From the NCBI GenBank assembly GCA_946403085.1, contig CAMIYM010000002.1, positions 186,001-250,000 on the forward strand: 64,000 nucleotides of DNA. The letters are read 5' to 3'. The first letter of the stretch is position 1, and every line of letters starts with the position of its first letter. This DNA comes from an uncultured Clostridia bacterium. GTDB taxonomy: Bacteria > Bacillota > Clostridia > Saccharofermentanales > Saccharofermentanaceae. The notes under the pieces are model-generated. The model searched no databases. It had not been told where the DNA came from and saw only the letters and a program-made list of their open reading frames with translations. This document shows positions 1-9,236 of this stretch, piece by piece. The translations under genes were made by a program, and so were the position numbers.

Positions 1-1251
1 AAGCTGTGAGATCAGAAGGATCGACATAACGAGATTCATCATGTCACGGTCCTTGATCCAGTTAACGATAAAGTTGATGAGGATCGTGATCGTGAAGACA
101 GTGAACGCCGTCAGAAGAAGATATCCGATCATGGCAAGGATCATGTGCTCACGGTAGTACTCGTCATCGAAGCATGCCTGGTTCAAAGTCTCTGTGATGA
201 TGTTGTAATCAACACCTTCCTCGAAAGCGAGGAAACGTCTCCAGAAAGGCATCGGTGCGATAAGCTGTCTCGGTGATGCCTCGATATCAGGCCTTGCGAC
301 GTATGTCAAAGGGACCTGCCACTTAATGTAGTTTCTTACCTGATACCAGAGTCCCAGAGGTGCGCAGACGGCGAGGAACACGAGATACTGCCAGACCATC
401 TTAAGCTTTTTCTTCGATTCAAAGAAAGCCTTCAGCATCATGAATCCTATGGGGAATGCGATGAGTCCTGCAGAGATCTTTGCCATCATGCCAAAACCGA
501 TGCAAAGGCTTATGCCCATGAGCTTTAAGAACGACTTCTTCTCGTCGTTATACCAGACCCACGCAAGATAGAAAGCAGATATCGCAAGCGTTATGGCAAG
601 AGGATCGTTATTCAAAGAACCTGAGAAAACGATGAATTCCGGAAGCAGCGCTACTGTGATGTAAGCTATAGTCTTTCCCTTGGGTGTCAGGTTCCAGAGC
701 TCGATAAACTTCTTTAATACTGCGAGCGTTACAAGCGAATAGAAAAGTGACAGGCACTGCAAAGCGTCCCAGTTGTGTGCGTATGAAGCGGGTGCGAGCT
801 TTCTGTAGATCGCGAAGAAAAGAGCGCTTACCGCATGGCTGAACGGCGGATGGTAGAACTGCCAGTGCTGTGTGATGTCCTCATCCAAAAGCTTGTGGTT
901 ATTAAGAAGATATTCGATATATTCAGAGTGATATGCATATCCGTGGAAGGTCTCAAACTCACCTAAGTCATGCTGTCTCTGCTCGGCACCTGTGTAAAGA
1001 ACGTAAAGCGTCCTTACGGCGATGGCTGCTATTGTGACTACAGCCATTATCTTCGCTTCTTTATCCTTGCCTGAATACTTGTAGATGTAAAAAGCTGCCA
1101 GTGCAAATCCAACGATGAGAAGCACTATGCGGATGGGGTTCATCAGCGCGATATTGCAGCCTGACACGGCGAGCACAAATATGCACCATACAGCACTTAA
1201 TGCTATATCGATACTGAGTTTTCCGTTAGGTTTAAGTTTAATAGTAGTCAT
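1..1251 (-). CDS. Partial GT-C / family 39-like membrane glycosyltransferase
   Basis: About 417 N-terminal codons are visible; the gene runs off the left edge of the window. The translation starts MTTIKLKPNG and has several hydrophobic helices (for example near residues 20-55 and 65-80), then a loop with the HPPFSHAVSAL stretch and further helices with LLPEFIVFSGSLNNDPLA. That pattern fits lipid-linked-sugar glycosyltransferases of the GT39/PMT or ArnT type, which act at the membrane and transfer sugars to surface polymers or proteins. The ATG at 1251 follows a GAAGG sequence only 3 bases away, so the start is not certain. The C-terminus is missing, so the acceptor cannot be guessed. Confidence 0.75.
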   Translation of the reverse strand, partial: MTTIKLKPNGKLSIDIALSAVWCIFVLAVSGCNIALMNPIRIVLLIVGFALAAFYIYKYSGKDKEAKIMAVVTIAAIAVRTLYVLYTGAEQRQHDLGEFETFHGYAYHSEYIEYLLNNHKLLDEDITQHWQFYHPPFSHAVSALFFAIYRKLAPASYAHNWDALQCLSLFYSLVTLAVLKKFIELWNLTPKGKTIAYITVALLPEFIVFSGSLNNDPLAITLAISAFYLAWVWYNDEKKSFLKLMGISLCIGFGMMAKISAGLIAFPIGFMMLKAFFESKKKLKMVWQYLVFLAVCAPLGLWYQVRNYIKWQVPLTYVARPDIEASPRQLIAPMPFWRRFLAFEEGVDYNIITETLNQACFDDEYYREHMILAMIGYLLLTAFTVFTITILINFIVNWIKDRDMMNLVMSILLISQL

Positions 1252-1317
1252 AGGCCTTCTTTTCGAGCTGTTATACTAGAAAAGAATAAAGTAGCGCCGT
1301 TAAAAAAGCAATAATGA

Positions 1318-3705
1318 CTACATCTCCTTGATGTACTTTCTGGTGCGGTCGTTCATGAACTTTATGACGTCATCGATCGAACGGTCGCCCGCATAGTAAG
1401 GCGCGATCTCTTCTACGAGGAACGCTGTGATCTTCGGATCATCGTAATAGTATGTACCTATTGCAGCAAGACTCTCTAAGAACTTCTTTCCCATGTCTTC
1501 AGATGCGTATTTGTAGCCGTATATCTTCTGGTACGTTTCAGAACCTGCCATATTCTTGAACAAATCTTTTGCCCTGTCCTGCTCGATGTTGTTTATCTCC
1601 GTGATAACAGAAATGTTCTTTGCCATTACATCTTTATTGGTGACGATGTCCTGGAACTCTGCACCGGAATCACCGTAGCCCGCGCCTCCGAAGAGGAAGT
1701 TGATAAACTTTTTGCAGCCGTCTTTCCTGTCTGATGAAGCCGTGACTGATACTGTCTCAATAGCCCTGAATCTGGGGCCTGATGCATCTGCTGACGGAGT
1801 GCCTATTATGGTGTAGCTCTCCTTGTCGGACTTGCAGGCATGAACGAATTTAATAAAGCTGTCCAGCCTGTCATAGCGGCAGCCGGTGCGTTCCTTTTTC
1901 GCTTCTTCATCGAAAACATAGTCGCCTGTTACCGGCTGCTTCTCTACTGCAAAATGCTCGTTCGAATATGACGCAACAGCCTTGAACTGCTCGCTTGTGA
2001 AGTCGATCTTATCCCCGTCTATGGCACTCTTGATATCGATGCAGGATAAAACAAAAGAAATCTTATTGTTATAAGTAGACAGCGGATAATTGTAAGGCGA
2101 GAAGCCGTTAAGACTTGTCTTTATCATCTTGTCATACTCTTCGAAAGTAATGCCTGAAGCACCGTTCTTTATAAGGGAAGTATCAGTAACAAGACCCTCT
2201 ATCTCGATGGTTACAGGGAGGAAATACTGCTTGCCATTGATCTTCGAAGCATCAATGATGTTCTTATACTGCTTTTCCAATACGGAAGCCTCAAGATAGC
2301 CGGACAGGTCCTCGAAAATATCATCCCTCATCGCACCATTCTTCTGGACACCTATTGCTATGTCAGGTGCATCAGAGCCCTTCAGTTCCTGGATCATCGT
2401 GTATTCCAGTTCGTCTTCCGCATTAAGCTGTGCGATGCTTCTTCCGGCCTTGATGCCTGTCTTGTATTTATTCCATATGCGTATGATGTACTCATCATCT
2501 GTTCTGTTGAATTCATAGACCGCGTTGGAAAGATATTCTTTCATGCCCTTGCCTGTTGGTGCTGCAAGTTCGATTATCTTCTTTCCCGCATGAGGATTCT
2601 TTTCGCAGCGCTTCAATATGGTGACAGTCTCATCAAAACCTGTAAAGAACATTGAATACTCTTTGTCTTTCCTGGAATATATGACCGCCATGTCGCTGCT
2701 GCACTTTACGAGCTGCACATTTAATGCCGTCATATCTGAAAAATATGGCGCATACCAGTCGCTGTCTATGACAGGTTCTTCTATAGCTGACTGCATGTTA
2801 AATGTCGTGATGTTTCCGAGCGTATCGATCTTATAGAGCTCACCCGACGAAGCTGTCTTAAACTCCGTTACGTTCACCTGATCTTTATCGGTGACATCGT
2901 ATTTCTTATAGCTTTTTCTCTTGCCGGTGTCAGGATCGAACTCAATTATCACCGCACCGTCGATCGCTGTGTAGCCTACAGCAAATAACGAATTATTCTT
3001 CTGATCGTATGAAAAACTCTCCACCGTGTACACGGAAGGTATCCCCGAAAAGTCCAGTTCATTCTTATATTCAGAGCCTTTAAAAGAAAACGCGTGAACT
3101 GACATTCCGCCTGCTCTTTCAGATACTAATATGACCGGAATATAGTATTCACCTGCGATTTGGATATCACTTACTCCGTATGTATTCTGACCGTCGCCGT
3201 GGATCTCCAATGGTTCACCGGGCTTGTTCGTAAGAAATCTCGGCTCAGTTGTCTCACCTGTCGTAAGATCCAAGTTTACAACAGCGGTCGAAAATCCGCC
3301 CTGTGCGAATACAGACATTACTGCTTCTGCTGTCTTCCCGTCATCAGCAGGCTTGATGGAATACGCGCTTTTTATCGCATAGTTCTCAGGATCTTTGACC
3401 TTTACGGTGCTCACGAGATTACCCTTATCATCATAAGTGCTGAGAAGCGTTCTTCTGTAGTTCTCGTAATCAGCCAGATTGGTCAGAGAGTATAGATGAA
3501 AGACCTTGTCTTTGCTGCTTCCCACTACACTCGAATCGAGCATCTCGGTGGAAAGCTGCTCCGTCTTAAGCTTGAATCTCGTTGACTCAAACCACGGATC
3601 CTCTTCCTTAACCACAGTGATCTTATTACCCTTTGAACATGCCGGCAACGAAGGGACCAGCAAACATACCGCCATAATCGCAGCGGCGATCCTTTTCCTA
3701 TCCAT
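1318..3705 (-). CDS. Large extracellular solute-binding lipoprotein with N-terminal propeller-like region
   Basis: A 795-residue secreted lipoprotein. I place the start at 3705 rather than at an upstream start codon because GGGAGG lies 5 bases before this ATG and a normal signal peptide begins there (MDRKRIAAAIM, lipobox LPAC). Residues from about 50 to 390 are rich in beta-strand-like segments and read like a WD/propeller sensor-like region. From about residue 400 the chain resembles family 1 solute-binding proteins (NGKQYFLPVT, GITFEEYDKMI, GTPSADASGP). It is clearly paralogous to the lipoprotein at 47963-50326. No permease or ATPase gene is adjacent. The xylanase upstream in the same orientation suggests an oligosaccharide ligand, but that is inference. 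Confidence 0.75.
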   Translation of the reverse strand: MDRKRIAAAIMAVCLLVPSLPACSKGNKITVVKEEDPWFESTRFKLKTEQLSTEMLDSSVVGSSKDKVFHLYSLTNLADYENYRRTLLSTYDDKGNLVSTVKVKDPENYAIKSAYSIKPADDGKTAEAVMSVFAQGGFSTAVVNLDLTTGETTEPRFLTNKPGEPLEIHGDGQNTYGVSDIQIAGEYYIPVILVSERAGGMSVHAFSFKGSEYKNELDFSGIPSVYTVESFSYDQKNNSLFAVGYTAIDGAVIIEFDPDTGKRKSYKKYDVTDKDQVNVTEFKTASSGELYKIDTLGNITTFNMQSAIEEPVIDSDWYAPYFSDMTALNVQLVKCSSDMAVIYSRKDKEYSMFFTGFDETVTILKRCEKNPHAGKKIIELAAPTGKGMKEYLSNAVYEFNRTDDEYIIRIWNKYKTGIKAGRSIAQLNAEDELEYTMIQELKGSDAPDIAIGVQKNGAMRDDIFEDLSGYLEASVLEKQYKNIIDASKINGKQYFLPVTIEIEGLVTDTSLIKNGASGITFEEYDKMIKTSLNGFSPYNYPLSTYNNKISFVLSCIDIKSAIDGDKIDFTSEQFKAVASYSNEHFAVEKQPVTGDYVFDEEAKKERTGCRYDRLDSFIKFVHACKSDKESYTIIGTPSADASGPRFRAIETVSVTASSDRKDGCKKFINFLFGGAGYGDSGAEFQDIVTNKDVMAKNISVITEINNIEQDRAKDLFKNMAGSETYQKIYGYKYASEDMGKKFLESLAAIGTYYYDDPKITAFLVEEIAPYYAGDRSIDDVIKFMNDRTRKYIKEM

Positions 3706-3838
3706 AATAACCTCCCGGAAGCAAATTCCTATTACCCTGCCTGTAATATAAAGGATTTTTGTCACCATGGAACAGATAACGCGAAAATGACACGAAACTT
3801 ATGCCGAATTGATGCCTTCACCCTATGCTAAAGATGCG

Positions 3839-3868
3839 AAAAGCCGGTCCAAAACTGAACCGGCTTTC
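3839..3868 (-). terminator. Rho-independent terminator after the xylanase gene
   Basis: AAAGCCGGT and ACCGGCTTT form a 9-bp stem with a 10-base loop just downstream of the xylanase stop codon at 3897. Read on the minus strand it ends in TTTTCG, a short T tract. Confidence 0.65.
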
Positions 3869-3896
3869 CTTGTGTCTTTATTAATATCTAACGATA

Positions 3897-5921
3897 TCAA
3901 CCAATTACTTCGATCTTTACGTTATCGAGATAGAACGGATTCATATCTACGCTCTCGAAATAGATCGTAAGGCTGGGCGTGCCTGCTTCGATCGTGTACT
4001 GGCCTTCACCAAGTACCCACTCATCAGAACCTGTCTGAACCTCAGCTATTGTCGGCCATGTGCCGTCGATATCTGCTGTGCACTTACATGTAGGAGCCTT
4101 GGACTTGATGGCGAATGTTACCTTGATCGTCTTTCCTGCATAGTTTGTTACATCGATAGAGTAACCGTCGTACTCAGCATAACCCTCAGAATTCATGAGG
4201 CAGTAGTCACTCTCGTAACCGCCCTCAACTACCTTCTGGACAGAGCTGTATCTCGGTCCGCCTTTGAATTTCTTATCTTCAAAATCCTCTACAAAAGGTG
4301 TTGAGTCTGTCTTAGGTTCCTGATAGTCAGCAGGCTTTGCAACTTCGCCGCCGTTAAGAGCGCACATAACGCCCTCGTAAGCAGGCTTAGGTGAAAGGTT
4401 GCCGTAGAAGAGCAACGGCTTTGTGGAAGACTTCCAGCTCATGTCATCTGTAAGACCCCATACCGTTACGCACTCGATCGGAACGCCCGCCTTGTCAGCA
4501 GCTACGATAGCCTCGAAAAGCTTCTTCATGTAAACGCCCTGATCGTACATAGCGTTGAGTGACTTGGGAGCTGTAACGTCAAGCTCTGTGATGTGGATAA
4601 CTACACCAAGCTCATCTGCGTATTTCTTTGCTGCAGCAACGTAGTTATCGACATTGAGGCCTGCGCTGATGTGGCTCTGCATACCCATACCGTCGATGTT
4701 GCCTGCAGCTGCAACGGGCTTTAACATCTTGAGGATATCTTCCTGCTTGGATGTCTGATACTCATTGTAATCGTTGTAGAAGAGCTTAACTCCCTTAGGA
4801 GCGTGCTTTCTTGCGAACTCGAATGCCTTCTCTACGTAGTCATCTCCTATTGTCTGCTTCCAGTAGCAGTCTCTCATTCCCCCATCATCTGCGGCCGCTT
4901 CATTTACTACGTCCCAGGCATAGATAACTCCCGGATAATTCTTTTCGCACCAGTTCATGACTGAGTCGATATAATTCTCCATTCTCTTGAGCATGAGTTC
5001 CCTGCTCGCGAGCTTTCCGTTTACATCGTAATTCTCATAGAAAAGCCAGGAAGGTGTCTGTGAATACCAGACAAGAGTATGGCCTCTCATGGGGATATTG
5101 TTCTTCTTGCAGAAGTCTAAGATCGGCTTCGCATTATCGAAGTGAATAGCAGGATTCTCGTTATACTTTGCAGGATCTGCAAGTGTAACAGCTGCATCGA
5201 GAACGCTCTCAGGCTTGAGCTCGTTCTCAGGTGTTATTGAGTTGAACTGTGAAGTAATGAGCTTTCTGAACTTGTCGTTTTTGTTAGTCATTACGGATGC
5301 AGGTGATGCAACACCGAACTTGAAGTATTCAGCATAAGCAGCAGAAAGTGATGCTGTCTTCGTCGGATCTGCGAGTGATTCAACCGGTACACCGGTAAGG
5401 TTATTGAAGTCACCTACAACACTGATCTCGAAAGAAGATACCGTGATATCTCTTACGTCGCTGCCTTCGATATAAACGATGGCATTCTCAGCATTTGCAG
5501 GGATCTCGATGTTGCCGGAAATCGATGCTTCACTTGCTTCTGTCGTCTCGCCTGATGCGACAGTAACATAGGAAACATTTCCGTAGATGTCATACTTAAG
5601 TGTGAGTCTTACCGAATCATTGGCACTTGATACAGAAGCTGTAGCGTTGATCGTGTTTCCTCTGTAATCAGGGCAGGATATTGCAACGCCTGCGTTGCTT
5701 TCCTTACGGTTAGTAACCAGGGCTTTTCCATCCTGTGTGGTGATTTTGCAGTCACCGTACTTGATCCAGTTTCCGGCCTTCTCCTTCTGAGTGAAATCCG
5801 CCTTGATCGTGAGCGGAACATCACGGGGGCCGTCCGTTCCCTTGGGGAGCACGTCACAACCGCTCAAGAGGAATAATCCTGCAAAAGCTGCAGCGACGAA
5901 CCTGATTAATCTCTTTTTCAT
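3897..5921 (-). CDS. Secreted GH10 endo-1,4-beta-xylanase lipoprotein with two carbohydrate-binding regions
   Basis: A 674-residue lipoprotein (signal peptide with lipobox LLSGC, lipidated Cys22) that should hydrolyse internal beta-1,4 bonds of xylan at the cell surface. A CBM22-like beta-sandwich spans about residues 40-170. The GH10 barrel covers about 190-525, with ITPENELKPESV, the acid/base Glu341 in WDVVNEA and the nucleophile Glu446 in HITELDV. A second beta-rich binding domain occupies about 543-674. GGAGG lies 4 bases before the ATG. It ends in its own terminator and lies upstream of the solute-binding lipoprotein on the same strand. The window also holds a GH67 glucuronidase (45949-47949), which fits glucuronoxylan use. 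Confidence 0.95.
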   Translation of the reverse strand: MKKRLIRFVAAAFAGLFLLSGCDVLPKGTDGPRDVPLTIKADFTQKEKAGNWIKYGDCKITTQDGKALVTNRKESNAGVAISCPDYRGNTINATASVSSANDSVRLTLKYDIYGNVSYVTVASGETTEASEASISGNIEIPANAENAIVYIEGSDVRDITVSSFEISVVGDFNNLTGVPVESLADPTKTASLSAAYAEYFKFGVASPASVMTNKNDKFRKLITSQFNSITPENELKPESVLDAAVTLADPAKYNENPAIHFDNAKPILDFCKKNNIPMRGHTLVWYSQTPSWLFYENYDVNGKLASRELMLKRMENYIDSVMNWCEKNYPGVIYAWDVVNEAAADDGGMRDCYWKQTIGDDYVEKAFEFARKHAPKGVKLFYNDYNEYQTSKQEDILKMLKPVAAAGNIDGMGMQSHISAGLNVDNYVAAAKKYADELGVVIHITELDVTAPKSLNAMYDQGVYMKKLFEAIVAADKAGVPIECVTVWGLTDDMSWKSSTKPLLFYGNLSPKPAYEGVMCALNGGEVAKPADYQEPKTDSTPFVEDFEDKKFKGGPRYSSVQKVVEGGYESDYCLMNSEGYAEYDGYSIDVTNYAGKTIKVTFAIKSKAPTCKCTADIDGTWPTIAEVQTGSDEWVLGEGQYTIEAGTPSLTIYFESVDMNPFYLDNVKIEVIG

Positions 5922-6202
5922 ATTACCTCCACGAAAAAAGATTCATATTGTTTGCTGCTTGTCATGTTAAATGATACCGCAAGAATGGTAGAACTGATAG
6001 GCATACCTTCAAGGCTCTATCCCTAAAAATAGGAGCTGAAAACTGTTAAATTGCCATTTTGATTTTACATATCTTGCTATTTGAAGGAAAGTTCGCAAAT
6101 TATGTAATCAAATTTTCTTGCTTATTGCGAACAACGAAACTATTATTTGAATATCAAAATAAACTTGCGTCTGTTATTATTTCCTTGAGAGGTAATGTAT
6201 AG

Positions 6203-6964
6203 GTGAAGTATATCTATTGGACAGTATTCTTTCTCGTCACAGGCATTTTGCAGTATTTTCTGCTCCTGCTGGTGAGCGCCTGTCTGGTCAATTCCAAAAA
6301 GCTCTACGATAAGCACAACGGCTATTACCGCTGGCTCCTTAACAGTTCCACCTGGATACTGGTCTTTTTCGGAAGGATACATTATCACACGAAGGGCATG
6401 GAGAAGATCCCCAAAGATTCAAGATTTCTTCTGGTATGCAATCACAAGTCCAAATTAGATCCTATTACGACCTGGTATCTGTTCAAGGATTACGATCTCT
6501 CATTCATATCCAAAGAAGCTAATTTCCACGTTCCTATCTGGGGCAGGATTATAAGACGCTGCTGCTTCCTTCCCATCGACCGCGAGAATCCGAGAAAAGC
6601 GATGGATACGATCAATAAAGCAGCTGAGCTCATAAAAGACGATCAGGTATCGGTCGCAGTATATCCGGAAGGCACAAGGAACTTCGGCGAAGGCCTCCTT
6701 CCCTTCCACAACGGAATCTTTAAGATCGCCCAGAAAGCTGATGTCCCCGTCGTCATCTGCGGTATAAAAGGTGCCGACATGATAAAGAAGAACTACCCGC
6801 TTCACAGAAGTGATGTCTATTTTGAAGTGCTCGACGTCCTCCCTCCGGAGAAAATCAAGTCAGAGCGCTGCAATGACATCGGTGATTATGCGAAAAGTCT
6901 TATGACATCTTTCATCGAAAAGAACGAGGAGGAAGAGAATAATGTCCACTTACGTACTGTTTAA
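6203..6964 (+). CDS. plsC: PlsC-like 1-acyl-glycerol-3-phosphate acyltransferase
   Basis: A 253-residue membrane-bound acyltransferase that likely makes phosphatidic acid from lysophosphatidic acid. It has one N-terminal membrane helix (about 5-27), the NHxxxxD catalytic motif as NHKSKLD near residue 75, and the acceptor-binding PEGTRNFG motif near 155. It starts with GTG at 6203, preceded by GAGAGG about 10 bases upstream; the nearby ATG at 6195 is out of frame. It overlaps the next gene, a lipid kinase, by 23 bases, so the two are probably co-translated in phospholipid synthesis. Confidence 0.85.
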   Translation: MKYIYWTVFFLVTGILQYFLLLLVSACLVNSKKLYDKHNGYYRWLLNSSTWILVFFGRIHYHTKGMEKIPKDSRFLLVCNHKSKLDPITTWYLFKDYDLSFISKEANFHVPIWGRIIRRCCFLPIDRENPRKAMDTINKAAELIKDDQVSVAVYPEGTRNFGEGLLPFHNGIFKIAQKADVPVVICGIKGADMIKKNYPLHRSDVYFEVLDVLPPEKIKSERCNDIGDYAKSLMTSFIEKNEEEENNVHLRTV

Positions 6965-7796
6965 CGGCCTTTCAGGTAACGGTTCCGGCAAGGCTAAAGC
7001 CGAAGAGATCAAGGGTTTTCTTTCGGGCAAGGAACCTCTTTTCGAGGATGTCACAAAGCTTGAAGGCGGCTACAGATCTTTTGTTGAAGGCTTAAGCGCC
7101 GATGACGAGATCTACCTCTGCGGCGGCGACGGTACGCTTAACCGCTTCATAAATGACACTGACGGCATAGAGATATCTCAGCCTCTTTACTACTTCCCTA
7201 CAGGAAGCGGCAACGACTTCTGGAACGACCTGGGCAAGAAGCCAGGCGACGCTCCCGAGCAGATCAACAAATATATAAAGGATCTTCCTTTCGTAGAAGT
7301 AAACGGAATGAAAAAGAGATTCTTAAACGGCATCGGATACGGCATAGACGGCTATTGCTGCGAAGTCGGCGACCAGTTAAGAGAAGCAGGCAACGAGAAG
7401 ATCGACTATGCCGGCATCGCCATCAAGGGCCTTCTTTTCCACTACAAGCCCACTAACGCAGAGATCGAAGTTGACGGTCAGAAATTCTCATATAAGAAAG
7501 TATGGCTCGCGCCTTCCATGAACGGCCGTTACTACGGCGGCGGCATGATCGCCACACCGGGCCAGGACAGACTCGGATCTGACAGACTCCTGTCACTTCT
7601 CCTCTTCCACGGCAGCGGCAAGATTAGAACTCTTTGCATCTTCCCTTCGATCTTCAAGGGCAAGCACGTTGACCATAAGAAAGTCGTTGAGGTAAAGACA
7701 GGTCATAAGATCAAGGTAACTTTCGACCGTCCTGTCGCACTTCAGATCGACGGCGAGACAGTGCTGAACGTCACTACTTATACGGCATATAAGTAA
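6942..7796 (+). CDS. Diacylglycerol kinase family lipid kinase (YegS/BmrU type)
   Basis: A 284-residue cytosolic or membrane-peripheral lipid kinase. It carries the nucleotide-binding CGGDGTLNRF motif near residue 60 and PTGSGNDFW near 87, both hallmarks of the DAGK catalytic domain, followed by a beta-rich C-terminal half with a typical QIDGE near the end. The start overlaps the plsC-like gene by 23 bases and has GAGGAAGAG upstream, suggesting translational coupling. Recycling diacylglycerol to phosphatidic acid would fit the acyltransferase partner. The exact lipid substrate cannot be read from sequence. Confidence 0.85.
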   Translation: MSTYVLFNGLSGNGSGKAKAEEIKGFLSGKEPLFEDVTKLEGGYRSFVEGLSADDEIYLCGGDGTLNRFINDTDGIEISQPLYYFPTGSGNDFWNDLGKKPGDAPEQINKYIKDLPFVEVNGMKKRFLNGIGYGIDGYCCEVGDQLREAGNEKIDYAGIAIKGLLFHYKPTNAEIEVDGQKFSYKKVWLAPSMNGRYYGGGMIATPGQDRLGSDRLLSLLLFHGSGKIRTLCIFPSIFKGKHVDHKKVVEVKTGHKIKVTFDRPVALQIDGETVLNVTTYTAYK

Positions 7797-7817
7797 ATAT
7801 ATAACAATCAGAAATAT

Positions 7818-7858
7818 AAACCCGGCTCCGGAAATCACCGCGGCCGGGTTTTGTTTTT
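7818..7858. terminator. Bidirectional terminator between convergent genes
   Basis: AAACCCGGC at 7818-7826 pairs with GCCGGGTTT at 7843-7851, followed by TTGTTTTT on the plus strand. It sits between the lipid kinase (stop 7796) and the convergent lipoprotein gene (stop 7857). Confidence 0.8.
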
Positions 7859-8864
7859 ATCCTTCAAGGAATTTGTCGTAAGTTCCGGTTGTATCCTTCG
7901 GGATCTGGACTACATGGGCGTAGCATTTTTCGGGAACAACATCGTCTGAAATATCTATAACAGGCTTATTAATATAAGCAAAACCAACGTATTTTTCAGA
8001 GACGATAAAGGCATCTGCCGTAACTGCCTTAAGATCGAGATATTCAGGATAGTAGATTATCTCTACTGCTATGACGGTGTAATCGAATTTGCCGTAATTA
8101 GTGTCATAGAAGACTTCAAATTCCTTCTTGCCCTTCAGATCAAGTCCGGTCTCTTTTTCAAATTCGATAAGCTCATCAAGATTTGTGATGATCCTTTTCG
8201 CCTTCGCCGTGGAAGCCTTATTGGGGCATTCGAATGTCTCTAAGTAAGATTCATCCCTCGAATAGTCAGCGGCAGGCTTTATCTTGAAGTTTTGGCCCAT
8301 GATCTTCCTCAACAGATCACTGGTCTTTTTGGCATAACGGTCATCAAGTCTGCCTGTTCTTTCGCCCGATTCGCTGATGGTTATATATTCACCGTTAACA
8401 CGGACATAGGTCTTATCCGTTCCGACATCAGTGACCTCTATGTCATCATATTTAAATTCTGCGTCAGGATTGATCTTGACCATATAGCCATAGAGTTTGG
8501 AGACCTCATCCTTGCTGATGACCGTAATCGGATCTGCATATTCTTTAAGAAGCTTTATCTGATCTTCTTCAGAGTAGCCCTGTCCGCTAAAATAAGCGTC
8601 ATGCTGTCCTACATAGGAAGAATATATAGAACCGTCAGCAAGAATGTATGTATTATCGCGTGTATATCCCCAGGAACCGTTATGTCCGCTGAATTTGACC
8701 AGAACCTCATCCGGGGCAAGGCCTTCTACAGAGACACCGTTACCGTCATCTTCAGTTCCATCCGTCTTCCCCGTGACTATTGGATCATCCTTGCAGCTGC
8801 AGCAAAATAGCGTCAGCAAGAACGAAAAAGCCATTACAAGAGCGATCTTCTTAGTGTGTTTCAT
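7857..8864 (-). CDS. Lipoprotein of unknown function
   Basis: A 335-residue predicted lipoprotein. The N-terminus has a positive start, a hydrophobic core and a cysteine cluster (LFCCSCKDD) where lipidation would occur, followed by a short acidic linker. The remainder is soluble, with many charged residues and possible repeated beta-strands, and I do not recognise a domain. GGGG lies about 8 bases before the ATG at 8864. It stands alone between convergent and co-directional neighbours, so context gives no function. Confidence 0.7.
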   Translation of the reverse strand: MKHTKKIALVMAFSFLLTLFCCSCKDDPIVTGKTDGTEDDGNGVSVEGLAPDEVLVKFSGHNGSWGYTRDNTYILADGSIYSSYVGQHDAYFSGQGYSEEDQIKLLKEYADPITVISKDEVSKLYGYMVKINPDAEFKYDDIEVTDVGTDKTYVRVNGEYITISESGERTGRLDDRYAKKTSDLLRKIMGQNFKIKPAADYSRDESYLETFECPNKASTAKAKRIITNLDELIEFEKETGLDLKGKKEFEVFYDTNYGKFDYTVIAVEIIYYPEYLDLKAVTADAFIVSEKYVGFAYINKPVIDISDDVVPEKCYAHVVQIPKDTTGTYDKFLEG

Positions 8865-8903
8865 GTTATTACCCCCATGTACCTGATATCTTAATAACAG
8901 ATA

Positions 8904-8932
8904 AAGGCCCCAAATTGTTGCGTTTGGGGCCT
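8904..8932 (-). terminator. Terminator after the mgtE-TSCPD operon
   Basis: AAGGCCCCAAA and TTTGGGGCCTT form an 11-bp perfect stem with a 7-base loop, 24 bases after the TSCPD stop codon; the minus-strand side ends in a short T run (CCTTTATC). Confidence 0.75.
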
Positions 8933-8956
8933 TAAAAGATTCAGATTTAAAAGATA

Positions 8957-9205
8957 TCAGCCGATATGCTGGTCAATAGCCTTTGCGAGCTGGTCTGCGC
9001 AGGACGTGCCCTTCATGCCGCAGATGTTTCCTCTCAGGATGTCAGCGACTTCCTTCGCGTCCTTGCCTTCGACAAGTTTGCCGATAGCCTTGAGATTGCC
9101 GTTGCAGCCGCCTAAGAACTTAACGTTATAAAGCTTTCCGTCTTCAACGTCAAAGTCGATCTGGACAGCGCATACACCGGAAGGTGTGAAATTAACATGT
9201 TCCAT
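8957..9205 (-). CDS. TSCPD domain-containing small protein
   Basis: An 82-residue cytosolic protein. An in-frame start upstream would overlap mgtE; the ATG at 9205 with GAGG about 8 bases before it is preferred. The sequence contains GGCNGNLKAIG and the naming motif GTSCADQL, as in the TSCPD family often found beside or fused to class II ribonucleotide reductases. Three conserved cysteines could bind metal or act in redox chemistry; that is inference. It follows mgtE by 31 bases and probably shares its transcript. Confidence 0.75.
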   Translation of the reverse strand: MEHVNFTPSGVCAVQIDFDVEDGKLYNVKFLGGCNGNLKAIGKLVEGKDAKEVADILRGNICGMKGTSCADQLAKAIDQHIG

Positions 9206-9236
9206 ATAAATACCTCGTTTAACAATGTTACTTTGA